Positions 8,217-18,030 of a stretch of 64,000 bases of DNA are shown here, piece after piece. How positions within the stretch are numbered: position 1 is the stretch's first letter; the number at the start of each line of letters is the position of its first letter. Under the pieces are notes generated by a model, which was given only the letters and a program-made list of their open reading frames with translations, made no database searches and was not told where the DNA came from. A program made the translations under genes and the position numbers. Origin of the DNA: Couchioplanes azureus (GTDB lineage Bacteria > Actinomycetota > Actinomycetes > Mycobacteriales > Micromonosporaceae); the NCBI RefSeq assembly GCF_014648355.1, contig NZ_BMQY01000018.1, positions 1 to 64,000 on the forward strand. The letters are read 5' to 3'.

Positions 8217-10025
8217 TCACACCCCTTCGCGGAAGCGGTTGGTGATCGGCAGTCGCCGGTCGCGGCCGAAGGCCTTGATGGAGATCTTGGTACCCGGCGC
8301 GGACTGGCGGCGCTTGTATTCGGCGATGTCCACCATCCGCAGCACCCGGTCCACCAGCGCGGCGTCGTGGCCGGCGGCGATCAGGTCGTCGCGGCCCTGG
8401 TCGCCGTCGATGTAGCCGCTGAGGATCGCGTCGAGCACGGGGTAGTCGGGCAGCGAGTCGGTGTCGACCTGGCCCGGCCGCAGCTCCGCGGACGGCGGCT
8501 TGGTGATGGAGTTCTCCGGGATCGGCGGCTGGTCGCCGCGGCGGGCGGCGTCCGCGTTGCGCCAGGTGGCGAGGCGCCACACCATCGTCTTGGGCACGTC
8601 CTTGAGCGGGTTGAAGCCGCCGACGGAGTCGCCGTACAGCGTGGAGTAGCCGACCGCCAGCTCGCTCTTGTTACCGGTGGTGAGCACGAGGTGGCCCTCC
8701 TGGTTCGACAGCGCCATGAGGATGACGCCGCGGACGCGGGCCTGCAGGTTCTCCACCGCCAGGCCGGAGAGCGACATGTTCGCCAGGAACGCGTCGACCA
8801 TCGGCTGGATCGGTTCGCTGCGGTAGTCCAGGCCCGTGCGCTTGGCGAGGTCGGCCGCGTCGTCGCGGGAGTGCGCCGACGAGTAGCCGCTGGGCATGGA
8901 GACGCCGACGACGCGCTCGGGGCCGAGCGCGTCCACCGCGATGGCGGCGACGACCGCCGAGTCGATGCCACCGGAGAGCCCGAGCACCACCGAGCGGAAG
9001 CCGTTCTTCTCCACGTAGTCGTGCAGGCCCAGGGTGAGCGCCGACCAGATCTCCGCCTCGTCGGTGACCCGGTCGGCGATGCCGCCGACGGCCGGGCCGT
9101 CGGTGACCGGGCGGGGCGCGGCGGCCAGGCTCACCCGCTCGATCGTCATGTCGTCGTCGCCGTGCTCCTCGCCGTGCGGCGCCTCGGCGGTGGTACCCGG
9201 CGCCGGCTGCGCGGCCGGCGCCTCCGGCGCGGCGCCCGCGGCCGGCAGCTCCACGTCGTGGATCAGCAGCTCCTCGGTGAACTGCCCGGCCCGGGCGAGC
9301 AGCTCGCCGCCGGCCGTCACGATCATCGAGTCGCCGTCGAAGACCAGCTCGTCCTGGCCGCCGATCATGTTCACGTACGCGACGGTCGCGCCCGCCTCCG
9401 CCGCCCGGCGCCGGATCAGCGGCAGCCGGACGTCGTCCTTGTCCAGCTCGTACGGCGAGGCGTTGACGGACACCACGAGCTGCACGCCCGCGCGCCGGGC
9501 GGCGGCGAACGGGCCGCCCGCCTGCCACAGGTCCTCGCACACGGTCAGGGCGATGTCGGTCTCGCCGAAGCGCACCACGGTCAGCGAGGTGCCGGGCTCG
9601 AAGTAGCGGTCCTCGTCGAAGACGCCGTAGTTGGGCAGGTGGTGCTTGAAGTAGGTGGCCGCCACCTCGCCGCCGAGCAGCAGCGCGGAGGCGTCCCGGC
9701 GGCCGCTGCCCGGCACCGCGTCGGCGCTGGTGGGCGCGGGCCCGTCGGCGTCCACGTAGCCCACCACCACGGCCACGTCGCCGAGGCCGTCGGCGGCGAG
9801 GTCGGTGGCGAGCTGCCGCAACGCGGCCTGCGAGGCCACCACGAAGGACTCGCGGAAGACCAGGTCCTCGATGGGATAGCCGGTCAGCATCATCTCCGGG
9901 AACGCGACGAGCTGGGCGCCGGCGTCCGCGGCGCGCCGGGTCCAGCGGCGCACGGCGGCGGCGTTGCCGGGTATGTCTCCGACGGTGGGGTTCACCTGGG
10001 CAAGAGCGATGCGCATCGAGGGCAT
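8217..10025 (-). CDS. nadE: Glutamine-dependent NAD+ synthetase
   Basis: 602 residues in two domains. The N-terminal nitrilase-type glutaminase has the Glu44-Lys127-Cys163 triad (FPEMML, YFKHHLPNYGVFDE, LTVCEDLW). The C-terminal ATP pyrophosphatase has the SGGIDS loop at 351-356 and LTTGNKSELAVGYSTLYGD. It converts deamido-NAD to NAD with glutamine as nitrogen donor. An Ala/Pro-rich insert at about residues 262-290 links the domains. The start at 10025 gives MPSMRIALAQ; a second ATG three codons later is equally plausible. Confidence 0.95.
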   Translation of the reverse strand: MPSMRIALAQVNPTVGDIPGNAAAVRRWTRRAADAGAQLVAFPEMMLTGYPIEDLVFRESFVVASQAALRQLATDLAADGLGDVAVVVGYVDADGPAPTSADAVPGSGRRDASALLLGGEVAATYFKHHLPNYGVFDEDRYFEPGTSLTVVRFGETDIALTVCEDLWQAGGPFAAARRAGVQLVVSVNASPYELDKDDVRLPLIRRRAAEAGATVAYVNMIGGQDELVFDGDSMIVTAGGELLARAGQFTEELLIHDVELPAAGAAPEAPAAQPAPGTTAEAPHGEEHGDDDMTIERVSLAAAPRPVTDGPAVGGIADRVTDEAEIWSALTLGLHDYVEKNGFRSVVLGLSGGIDSAVVAAIAVDALGPERVVGVSMPSGYSSAHSRDDAADLAKRTGLDYRSEPIQPMVDAFLANMSLSGLAVENLQARVRGVILMALSNQEGHLVLTTGNKSELAVGYSTLYGDSVGGFNPLKDVPKTMVWRLATWRNADAARRGDQPPIPENSITKPPSAELRPGQVDTDSLPDYPVLDAILSGYIDGDQGRDDLIAAGHDAALVDRVLRMVDIAEYKRRQSAPGTKISIKAFGRDRRLPITNRFREGV

Positions 10026-10149
10026 ACGGTCATTCTTCCCCAGCGTTGGCATCCCGTACCCGCTTCCCCTGCCGTACTGTCGGCCCGTGGTCAGCGTAAT
10101 CTCGGCGTAACCGGCACGGGAGACACTGATCGCCGGGCAAGTACGAGGG

Positions 10150-11508
10150 GTGGCCGTGGACCGACAGCAGGAGTTCGTGCTCCGCACGCTCGAAGAGCGC
10201 GACATCCGATTTGTCCGGCTCTGGTTCACCGACGTGCTCGGCACCCTCAAGAGCGTGTCCGTCGCGCCGGCCGAGCTTGAGGCCGCCTTCGAGGAGGGCA
10301 TCGGCATCGACGGCTCGGCCATCGAGGGCTTCGCCCGGGTGTCCGAGTCCGACATGGTCGCCATGCCCGACCCCACCACGTTCCAGGTCTTCCCGTTCGA
10401 GGGCGGCGACAGCGGCGAGAGCGCCCGGATGTTCTGCGACATCCTGCTCCCGGACGGCAGCGCGGCGTGGGCCGATCCGCGGCACGTGCTGCGCCGCATG
10501 CTCGCCAAGGCCGCGGAGAAGGGCTTCACCTTCTACACCCACCCCGAGGTCGAGTTCTTCCTCGTCCAGGACGGACCGCTGGACGGCAGCGTGCCGGTCC
10601 CGGTCGACGGCGGCGGCTACTTCGACCACACCACCCACTCGGTCGCGCGCGACTTCCGCCGCCAGGCCGTGCTCGCGCTGGAGCGCATCGGGATCTCCGT
10701 GGAGTTCAGCCACCACGAGGTCGCCCCCGGCCAGCAGGAGATCGACCTGCGCTATGCGGACGCGCTCACCACGGCCGACAACATCATGACGTTCCGGCAC
10801 GTGGTCAAGGAGGTCGCGCTGTCGCAGGGGGTACGCGCGACGTTCATGCCGAAGCCGTACACCGACCAGCCGGGCAGCGGCATGCACACCCACCTGTCGC
10901 TGTTCGAGGGCGAGCGCAACGCTTTCTACGACGGCGCCGACGCGTTGAAGCTGTCCAAGACGGCCCGCGCGTTCATCGCCGGCCTGCTCGTGCACGCCCG
11001 CGAGTACACCGCCGTCACCAACCAGTGGGTCAACTCGTACAAGCGGCTCTTCCCGCTGCAGCTGCCCGACCGGATCACCGAGTCGCCCGCGTTCGTCAGC
11101 TGGGGCCACCTGAACCGCTCGGCGCTGGTGCGGGTGCCGGCGTTCGGCAAGCCCAACTCGGCCCGGGTCGAGGTCCGCTCGCTCGACTCCGCCACCAACC
11201 CGTACCTCGCCTTCGCGGTCCTGCTGGGCGCCGGCCTCAAGGGCATCGAGGAGGGCTACGAGCTGCCGCCGGGCGCCGAGGACGACGTGCTCGCGCTGTC
11301 GCCGCAGGAGCGCAAGGCGATGGGGTACGACTCGCTGCCCGAGAACCTCGCCGAGGCGATCGACGTGATGGCCAAGTCCGAGCTGATCCCCGAGGTGCTC
11401 GGCGAGCACGTGTTCGACTTCTTCCTCCGCAACAAGCGCCAGGAATGGGAGCAATACCGGCGTGAGGTCACCCCGTACGAGCGAGAGCGCTACCTCGGGA
11501 CACTTTGA
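10150..11508 (+). CDS. glnA2: Glutamine synthetase, GlnA2-type
   Basis: 452 residues, GTG start after GAGGGG. Glutamine synthetase motifs include GIDGSAIEGFARV, HPEVEFFL, HHEVAPGQQEIDL, FMPKPYTDQPGSGMHTHLSLF and SWGHLNRSALVRVP. It differs from the glnA product at 24387: it lacks the KDLYDLPPEE loop that is adenylylated, so GlnE probably does not act on it. Its place two genes from glnE matches mycobacterial glnA2. In several actinomycetes such paralogues have altered substrate range, so ordinary glutamine synthesis is not certain. Confidence 0.88.
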   Translation: MAVDRQQEFVLRTLEERDIRFVRLWFTDVLGTLKSVSVAPAELEAAFEEGIGIDGSAIEGFARVSESDMVAMPDPTTFQVFPFEGGDSGESARMFCDILLPDGSAAWADPRHVLRRMLAKAAEKGFTFYTHPEVEFFLVQDGPLDGSVPVPVDGGGYFDHTTHSVARDFRRQAVLALERIGISVEFSHHEVAPGQQEIDLRYADALTTADNIMTFRHVVKEVALSQGVRATFMPKPYTDQPGSGMHTHLSLFEGERNAFYDGADALKLSKTARAFIAGLLVHAREYTAVTNQWVNSYKRLFPLQLPDRITESPAFVSWGHLNRSALVRVPAFGKPNSARVEVRSLDSATNPYLAFAVLLGAGLKGIEEGYELPPGAEDDVLALSPQERKAMGYDSLPENLAEAIDVMAKSELIPEVLGEHVFDFFLRNKRQEWEQYRREVTPYERERYLGTL

Positions 11509-11586
11509 CCTTTCGCCCGGCCGGTGGATCACCTGGATGCGCTGGTCGGATACGGTGCCCTCGGACACCGCGACGAGGGAGTAACC

Positions 11587-12012
11587 GTGCTGGAGAATCT
11601 GCTTGAGGGTGCCGGGCGCAGCATCGTGTTCGGCGCGGTCGGCATCGGGCTGATGGCCCTGGGCTTCGTGCTCGTCGACCTGCTCACCCCGGGCAAGCTG
11701 CGCGACCTGATCTGGGTCGAGAAGAACCCGAACGCGGCGACCCTGCTCGCGGCCAACCAGCTCGGCATCGCGCTGATCGTCTTCACGGCCATCTTCACCA
11801 GCTACGAGAACTTCGGCGAGGGCCTGGCCTCCACGGCGATCTTCGGCGTGCTCGGCATCGCGGTCATGGCACTGGCGTTCCTGGTGCTGGACTGGATGAC
11901 GCCCGGCAAGCTCGGCGAGGTCATCTGCACCCAGGAGCGGCACCCGGGCGCGCTGGTCAGCGCGGCCTCGCACTTCGGCGCGGCCCTCATCGTCTGCGCC
12001 TGCATCGCCTGA
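11587..12012 (+). CDS. DUF350 membrane protein
   Basis: 141 residues from a GTG preceded by GAGGGAG. Four hydrophobic segments fall in two similar halves, each ending with a (D)LLTPGKL or DWMTPGKL motif (about residues 28-37 and 97-107), which is the internal duplication typical of DUF350. Function unknown. It sits between glnA2 and a GNAT gene, and its link to glutamine metabolism is only positional. Confidence 0.8.
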   Translation: MLENLLEGAGRSIVFGAVGIGLMALGFVLVDLLTPGKLRDLIWVEKNPNAATLLAANQLGIALIVFTAIFTSYENFGEGLASTAIFGVLGIAVMALAFLVLDWMTPGKLGEVICTQERHPGALVSAASHFGAALIVCACIA

Positions 12013-12045
12013 CGCCCTCTTTCCGCGCCCTGCGATGATGCCGGG

Positions 12046-12483
12046 ATGCAAATCGATCTTGAACCCGTCACCAAGGACAACTGGCGTGCCTGCGTCGCGC
12101 TGTCCGTGTCGCCGGAACAGCGCGAGTTCGTCAACGACGTCAGCCACTACCTCTGCCTGTGCCACTACGGCGGCACGTGGCACCCGCTGGCCGTGACCGT
12201 CGACGGCGAGGTGGCGGGGTTCTGCATGTGGGCCGTCGACGACGACGCCAGCCGCTGGATCGGCGGGGTGGTCGTCGACGCGTCCCGGCAGCGGCAGGGC
12301 ATCGGCCGGGCCCTGGTGACCGCGCTGCGCGACCGGCTCGCCGCCGAACCGGGCGTGCCCGACATCGCGCTCAGCTACTCGCCGGAGAACACCGCCGCCC
12401 GCGCGCTCTATCTCTCCCTCGGCTTCGTGGAGACCGGGGAGACGGAGGACGACGAGATCGTCGCGCGGTGGACCCCGGCGTGA
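12046..12483 (+). CDS. GNAT family N-acetyltransferase
   Basis: 145 residues. The acetyl-CoA binding motif WIGGVVVDASRQRQGIGRALVTAL (about residues 67-90; Q/RxxGxG/A loop) and the later NTAARALYLSLGFVETGE are diagnostic of GNAT proteins. The last part resembles spermine/spermidine acetyltransferase-like members, but the substrate cannot be told. The ATG at 12046 has no clear ribosome binding site. Confidence 0.85.
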   Translation: MQIDLEPVTKDNWRACVALSVSPEQREFVNDVSHYLCLCHYGGTWHPLAVTVDGEVAGFCMWAVDDDASRWIGGVVVDASRQRQGIGRALVTALRDRLAAEPGVPDIALSYSPENTAARALYLSLGFVETGETEDDEIVARWTPA

Positions 12484-12518
12484 ACACCGGCGCCGGACCC
12501 ACCCGATAGCCTCGGAGG

Positions 12519-13304
12519 GTGGGCACAGCACTGGTGATCGAGAACTACCCGTCCGACGACCTGCGCCGGCTCGGCGACTGGTTCACCGAGGCCGGGCTCG
12601 GCCTGAACGTCGTCCGGGCGCATGCGGGCGACCCGCTGCCCGAGAACCTCGACGGGCACGTGGCCCTGGTCGTCCTCGGCGGCGACCAGTGCGCCTACCC
12701 CGACGCGGCGGGGCGGCCCGGCGCACCCTGGTTCCCGGCCCTGGAAGGGCTGCTGCGCAAGGCGGTGCGCCACCACGTGCCGACGCTCGGCGTCTGCCTG
12801 GGCGCGCAGCTGCTCGCCCAGGCCCACGGCGGCCTGGTCGAACGCAGCACCGCCGGCCCCGAGATCGGCCCGGCCCTGGTCGGACGCCGCGACGCGGCCG
12901 ACACCGACCCGCTGTTCAAGTTCGTGCCGCTGCTGCCGGACGTGGTGCAGTGGCACAGCGACGAGATCACCGAGCTGCCGGCCGGCGCCGTGCTGCTCGC
13001 CGCCTCCACCCGCTATCCGCACCAGGCGTTCCGCCTCGGCGACCGGGCCTGGGGCGTGCAGTTCCACATCGAGTGCGACCGCGCCATGATCGAGCGCTGG
13101 GCCCGCAACGACCACGCGCTGCTCACCGAGCTGGGCTACGACCCCGAGGTCGTGGTCGCCGCGACCGTGGACGTGCTGGCCGACGTCGAGGAGGTCTGGC
13201 AGCCGTTCGCGGCCCGGTTCGCCGCCCTGGCCCTGGGCGAGCTGCCGGACGCGGACATCCCCGCCCCGGGCACCGGCCGCGCCCTGCCCCTGCTGGGCCA
13301 ATGA
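12519..13304 (+). CDS. Class I glutamine amidotransferase
   Basis: 261 residues, GTG start. The catalytic triad is visible: Cys93 in GVCLGAQ, His183 and Glu185 in VQFHIECD. The domain hydrolyses glutamine to pass ammonia to a partner or cleaves a glutamine-like amide. No synthetase domain is fused. It ends 1 bp before glnE, so it is probably co-transcribed with it, consistent with a nitrogen-related role, but the acceptor is unknown. Confidence 0.88.
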   Translation: MGTALVIENYPSDDLRRLGDWFTEAGLGLNVVRAHAGDPLPENLDGHVALVVLGGDQCAYPDAAGRPGAPWFPALEGLLRKAVRHHVPTLGVCLGAQLLAQAHGGLVERSTAGPEIGPALVGRRDAADTDPLFKFVPLLPDVVQWHSDEITELPAGAVLLAASTRYPHQAFRLGDRAWGVQFHIECDRAMIERWARNDHALLTELGYDPEVVVAATVDVLADVEEVWQPFAARFAALALGELPDADIPAPGTGRALPLLGQ

Positions 13305-13305
13305 C

Positions 13306-16300
13306 ATGACCAGGCCCAGCCGGCTCGCCCGGTACGGCTTCGCCGACAACGGTGCCCGCGCCGCCGACCTGCTCGGCCCCGAGGGCCTGCGGCTGTGGGA
13401 CGCCGACACCCAGGAGCCGGTCGGCCCGGGCGCCGCGGAGCTGTTGCAGGCGCTGTCGCGGGCCGCCGACCCCTCCCTTGCGTTGCGCCAGCTCCACCGG
13501 CTGGTCGACGCCGTGTCCCGGGCGGCGCTGCGCGACAACGGCGGCCCGGTCACCGGGCCCGGGGGACAGATCGTCGAGAGTCCGGCCGCCGACGCCCTGC
13601 TGTCCGAGCTCGCCGCGGATCCCGCGCTGCGCCGCCGCCTGGTCGCGGTCCTCGGCGCGTCCAGCGCGCTCGGCGACCACCTCGTCGCCAACCCCGGCCA
13701 GTGGCGGGTGCTGGCCACCGGCAAGACCGGCATGCCGCCGAGCGCCGAGGGCCACCTCGAGTTCGGCGACGCCACCGGCGAGGGACCGCCGACCGTCGCG
13801 GCGCTGCGCACGGCGTACCGGATCGCCCTGCTGCGCATCGTCGCGGCGGACCTGACCGGCGCCCGCGGCCTCGAGCCCACCATGGCCGCGCTCTCCCGCC
13901 TCGCCGACGAGACCCTCGCCGCGGCGTACGCCATCGCCGTCGCCGGGCTGCCGGCCTCCGCCGCCGCGCCCCGGCTCGCCGTGATCGCCATGGGCAAGTG
14001 CGGCGGCAACGAGCTGAACTACGTCTCCGACGTGGACGTCATCTTCGTGGCCGCCGGCGACGAGGACCTCGCCGCGGGCACCACGGTCGCGGCCAAGCTG
14101 ATCGAGGTCTGCGGTCAGGTCGCCTGGCCGGTCGACGCCGCGCTGCGGCCCGAGGGCAGCCGCGGGCCGCTGGTCCGTACGCTCGCCAGCCACCAGGCCT
14201 ACTACCGGCGCTGGGCCCGTACGTGGGAGTTCCAGGCCCTGCTGAAGGCGCGCCCGGCGGCCGGCGACCTGGCGCTGGCGAGGGAATGGCTGGACGACCT
14301 CGCGCCGCTGGTGTGGCACGCCGCCGAGCGTCCGGAGGCGGTGGCGGACGTCCGCGACATGCGCCGGAAGATCATCGACAACGTGCCGCCGAAGGAGGTC
14401 GAGCGCGAGATCAAGCGCGGTCCGGGCGGCCTGCGCGACATCGAGTTCGCCGTGCAGCTCCTGCAGCTCGTGCACGGGCGCGTCGACGAGAGCCTGCGCC
14501 TGGGCGGCACGCTGCCCGCGCTGCGCGCCCTGGTCGCCGGCGGCTACGTGGGCCGCGAGGACGGCGAGACCCTGCTGCGCGGCTACCGCTTCCTGCGGAC
14601 CGTCGAGCACCGGCTGCAACTGCAGAACCTGAAGCGGACGCACACCGTCCCCGACGACCCCCGGCTGCTGCGCTGGCTCGCCGCGGCCCTGGACTACACG
14701 GCGGAACCCGGCCGGGACGCGGTCGCGGCGTTCCGCTCCGACTGGGTCGGCCACGCCGCGCACGTCCGCCGCCTGCACGTCAAGCTGCTCTACCAGCCGC
14801 TGCTGGAGGCGGTCGCCCGGGTGCCGGCCGAGGCGCTGCGGATGACCACGGAGTCGGCCGGGCGCCGCCTGGAGGTCCTGGGCTTCGCCGACCCCGCCGG
14901 GGCGCTGCGGCACCTGCAGGCGCTGACCGGCGGGGTCAGCCGCACCGCGGCGATCCAGCGCACGCTCCTGCCGATGCTGCTGCAGGAGTTCGCCGACGCC
15001 CCCGAGCCCGACCGCGGCCTGCTCAACTACCGGCACGTCTCGGACAAGCTCGGCGGCACACCGTGGTATCTGCGGCTGCTGCGCGACGGCGGCCCGGTCG
15101 CCCGCCGCCTCGCCCGGGTGCTCAGCCTCTCCCGGTACGCCACCGACCTGCTCACCCGCGACCCCGAGGCGCTGCGCCTGCTCGCCGACGACGCCGAGCT
15201 GCAGCCCCGCCCCCGCGACGTGCTCCGCGACGGTTTCGCCGCGGCCGTCGACCGGCACCTGCGCGACGGCGCCACCGACCCGGCCCCGGCCATCGCCGCC
15301 GTCCGGGCGCTGCGCCGCCGCGAGCTGTTCCGGCTGGCGTGCGCCGACATCCTCAGCCAGGCGGGCGAGCTCGCCCCCGCCCAGCCGCTCGACGTCCACG
15401 CCATCGGCGTCGCCCTGTCGGCCGTCACCGACGCCACGCTCGGCGCCGCGCTGCACGCCGCTCGCCGGGTCCGCCCGGGCCCCGAGGGACTGCGCTTCGC
15501 GGTGATCGGCATGGGCCGCCTCGGCGGCTACGAGATGAGCTACCCGTCCGACGCCGACGTGCTGTTCGTCTTCGCCGCGCCCGAGGGCGTACCGGACGCC
15601 GAGGCCAGCAGCGCCGCGCACGCGATCGCCGAGGAGATGCGCCGCACGCTCGGCGCGCCCGCCCCGGACCCGCCGCTCGGCGTCGACGCCGACCTGCGCC
15701 CCGAGGGCCGCCAGGGGCCGCTGGTGCGCAGCCTCAACGCGTACGCGCAGTACTACGCCCGCTGGTCGCGGGTCTGGGAGTCGCAGGCCCTGCTCCGCGC
15801 CCGCTTCGTCTGCGGCGACGAGGACCTCGGCCGCGAGTTCGAGCGCCTCGCCGACGGCATGCGCTATCCCGACGGCGGCCTCACCCGCGACCAGATCGTC
15901 GAGATCCGCCGGATCAAGGCCCGGGTGGAGACCGAACGGCTGCCCCGCGGGGCCGACCCGAACACACACGCCAAGCTCGGCCGCGGCGGGCTCGCCGACG
16001 TCGAATGGGCGGTGCAGCTGCTGCAGCTGCGGCACGGGTACGCCCTGCCGGGCCTGCGGATGACCTGCACGCTCGAGGCCCTCACCGCGGAGCTCGACGC
16101 CAAGCTCATCGACAAGGTGGACGCGGCGGCGATGACCGCGGGATGGACGCTGGCGGCCCAGGTCCGCAACGCGCTGACCCTGGTCCGCGGGCGGCCGACC
16201 GATCAGCTGCCGCGGCACGGTGCGGAGCTGGCGGGAGTGGTGCAACTGCTGGGCGGCGGGGATCCGGGGGAGTTCGTCGACCGGTATCTGCGCATCACCC

Positions 16301-16341
16301 GGCGTTCCCGGGCCGCGATGGAACGCGTCCTCGATGCCTGA
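13306..16341 (+). CDS. glnE: Bifunctional glutamine synthetase adenylyltransferase/deadenylyltransferase
   Basis: 1011 residues. Two nucleotidyltransferase domains each carry the G-G-x-E-x-x-Y-x-SDxD signature: GKCGGNELNYVSDVDVIF (Asp242/Asp244) and GRLGGYEMSYPSDADVLF (Asp749/Asp751). Each is followed by a helical GlnD-PII-uridylyltransferase-like region with RGPGGLRDIEFAVQLLQL or LGRGGLADVEWAVQLLQL. One half removes and the other adds AMP on glutamine synthetase; the target is the tyrosine loop of the glnA product. The ATG lies 1 bp after the amidotransferase stop. Confidence 0.96.
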   Translation: MTRPSRLARYGFADNGARAADLLGPEGLRLWDADTQEPVGPGAAELLQALSRAADPSLALRQLHRLVDAVSRAALRDNGGPVTGPGGQIVESPAADALLSELAADPALRRRLVAVLGASSALGDHLVANPGQWRVLATGKTGMPPSAEGHLEFGDATGEGPPTVAALRTAYRIALLRIVAADLTGARGLEPTMAALSRLADETLAAAYAIAVAGLPASAAAPRLAVIAMGKCGGNELNYVSDVDVIFVAAGDEDLAAGTTVAAKLIEVCGQVAWPVDAALRPEGSRGPLVRTLASHQAYYRRWARTWEFQALLKARPAAGDLALAREWLDDLAPLVWHAAERPEAVADVRDMRRKIIDNVPPKEVEREIKRGPGGLRDIEFAVQLLQLVHGRVDESLRLGGTLPALRALVAGGYVGREDGETLLRGYRFLRTVEHRLQLQNLKRTHTVPDDPRLLRWLAAALDYTAEPGRDAVAAFRSDWVGHAAHVRRLHVKLLYQPLLEAVARVPAEALRMTTESAGRRLEVLGFADPAGALRHLQALTGGVSRTAAIQRTLLPMLLQEFADAPEPDRGLLNYRHVSDKLGGTPWYLRLLRDGGPVARRLARVLSLSRYATDLLTRDPEALRLLADDAELQPRPRDVLRDGFAAAVDRHLRDGATDPAPAIAAVRALRRRELFRLACADILSQAGELAPAQPLDVHAIGVALSAVTDATLGAALHAARRVRPGPEGLRFAVIGMGRLGGYEMSYPSDADVLFVFAAPEGVPDAEASSAAHAIAEEMRRTLGAPAPDPPLGVDADLRPEGRQGPLVRSLNAYAQYYARWSRVWESQALLRARFVCGDEDLGREFERLADGMRYPDGGLTRDQIVEIRRIKARVETERLPRGADPNTHAKLGRGGLADVEWAVQLLQLRHGYALPGLRMTCTLEALTAELDAKLIDKVDAAAMTAGWTLAAQVRNALTLVRGRPTDQLPRHGAELAGVVQLLGGGDPGEFVDRYLRITRRSRAAMERVLDA

Positions 16342-17926
16342 GGAGCACCGCACCGGGCTCCGCCGAGCACTCGCCTGGACCTCCGCCGCGTCCGTGCTGA
16401 TGTCCGTCGCCTTCCTGATCGCCCCGCCGATGGGCACCGACCTCGCCGCCCAGCAGGCACGGGCGGACTTCTTCGGCGCACACGGCACGGCCCCGGTGGA
16501 CTTCGGCTGGTACGGCGGAGTGGCCCAGTTCGGTTACAGCCTGCTGACCGCGCCGCTCGGGTCTCTCGTCGGGATGCGGGTGCTGGGCGCGGTCGCGGCG
16601 GTGGGCGCGTCCGTCGCCTTCCAGTGGTTGCTGTGGCGCACGGATGCCCACCGCCCACTGCTGGGTGGCCTGCTCGGCGCCGTCGTCTTCGCCGCCAACC
16701 TGGTCAGCGGCCGGATCACCTTCGCGGTGGGCCTGGCGCTGGCCCTCGCCGCTCTGGGCCTGGCCGCCGCCGGGCCGGGCGTTCCCGACCGGGCCCGCCG
16801 GGGCCGGGTCGCCGGCGTCGTGGCGCTGTCGGCGCTGGCGACGTGGGCCAGCCCGGTCGCGGGTCTCTTCACGGGTCTCGCGGGCGCGGCGGTCTTGCTC
16901 GCCGCGGCTTCGGGTCCGCGGGTGTGGGTCACGCTGTTCACCGGCCCCCGGTGGCGGGAGGCATGGGGCCTCTGCGTGGGTCCGGTGCTCGCCCTGGCCC
17001 CGATGGCGCTGCTGTTCGGCAACGGTGGGCGGCAGCCGTTCACCGCGGAGTCGATGCGCATCCACGTCGCCCTGGCCGTGCTGGTCATCCTGGTCGTGCC
17101 GGCCCGCCGCAAGGCGCTGCGCATCGGCGCGGTGCTCACCGTCGTGCTGCTCGTCGGCGCGTTCTCCCTGGCCAGCCCGGTGGGCTCCAACGCGCTGCGC
17201 CTGCCCATGCTGTTCACGATCCCGGTGATCGCCGCGTACGCCGACCTCGGCCGCGCCCGGCTCGCGCTGCTGCTGGCGGCGGTCTTCTGGTGGCAGCCGT
17301 TCGTCGTGACCTCCGATCTCGCCCGGGCGGGCTCGGCGGAGTCCCGGGCGGAGTTCTACCGGCCGCTCGTCGAGGAACTGCGGCGCCGCGCGCCCGGACG
17401 GGTGGAGGTGGTGCCGCTGCGCGACCACTGGGAGTCCGCGTACGTCGCCCGGGAGGTTCCGCTGGCCCGCGGCTGGGAACGCCAGGTGGACACCGACCGC
17501 AACGCGCTGTTCTACCGCGACGAGCTGACCGCCGCCGACTATGCCGGCTGGTTACGGGCCCAAGCCGTGTCCTACGTCGCGATCGCCCCCGGCTCGGTGC
17601 CCGACCGGTACGCCCGTACCGAGGCGGCACTCGTCCGGGGCGGCCTGCCGCAGCTACGCCCGGTCTGGCAGGACGGCACATGGCAGCTCTTCGAGGTCGT
17701 CGACGCTCAGCCGCTCGTCTGCGCACCGGGCGAGCTGGTCCGCAGCGATCGCGGCGGCGTGACGGTCCGGGTGCCCGCGGGCGCCGACGTCCTGGTCAGG
17801 GTCCGGTGGTCACGCTGGCTGCGGGTGGTGGACTCGCGGAGCGTCTCCCTGACGCCCGGCCCGGACGGCTGGACGAGGATGCGCGCGACGGCGGCCGGGG
17901 AGTACCGGCTGACCAGCCACCTGTGA
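16334..17926 (+). CDS. Integral membrane protein, GT-C-like, unknown function
   Basis: 530 residues from the ATG at 16334, overlapping the glnE stop by 8 bp, so translation may be coupled. About nine hydrophobic segments fall between residues 12 and 335, with a conserved-looking early loop DFFGAHGTAPVDFGWYGG. A soluble C-terminal domain of about 190 residues follows (from about residue 340), including REFYRPLVEELRRR-like and LRDHWESAYVA stretches. The layout resembles actinobacterial GT-C-type sugar transferases, and sugar transferase genes follow 2 kb downstream. The activity cannot be shown. Confidence 0.7.
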   Translation: MPEEHRTGLRRALAWTSAASVLMSVAFLIAPPMGTDLAAQQARADFFGAHGTAPVDFGWYGGVAQFGYSLLTAPLGSLVGMRVLGAVAAVGASVAFQWLLWRTDAHRPLLGGLLGAVVFAANLVSGRITFAVGLALALAALGLAAAGPGVPDRARRGRVAGVVALSALATWASPVAGLFTGLAGAAVLLAAASGPRVWVTLFTGPRWREAWGLCVGPVLALAPMALLFGNGGRQPFTAESMRIHVALAVLVILVVPARRKALRIGAVLTVVLLVGAFSLASPVGSNALRLPMLFTIPVIAAYADLGRARLALLLAAVFWWQPFVVTSDLARAGSAESRAEFYRPLVEELRRRAPGRVEVVPLRDHWESAYVAREVPLARGWERQVDTDRNALFYRDELTAADYAGWLRAQAVSYVAIAPGSVPDRYARTEAALVRGGLPQLRPVWQDGTWQLFEVVDAQPLVCAPGELVRSDRGGVTVRVPAGADVLVRVRWSRWLRVVDSRSVSLTPGPDGWTRMRATAAGEYRLTSHL

Positions 17927-18030
17927 TCTTGGCCGCTCCGCTGAGCGCACCGCCCGTTTCCGCCAGGGTGAACGGCGCTGACCACCGGGTACAGTCGCGC
18001 CGCTGTTGATCTCCAAGCATTGGTGGGTAC

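Noticed and set aside
10096..10111. Possible GlnR half-box (GTAAT-n6-GTAAC) before glnA2
   Set aside because: Only two of the four half-sites are visible and the next expected 5-mers do not fit, unlike the clear box before glnA.
7296..10280. 994-residue open frame opposite panB and nadE
   Set aside because: It is the antisense shadow of two certain genes with low-complexity, Gly/Val/Arg-rich content.
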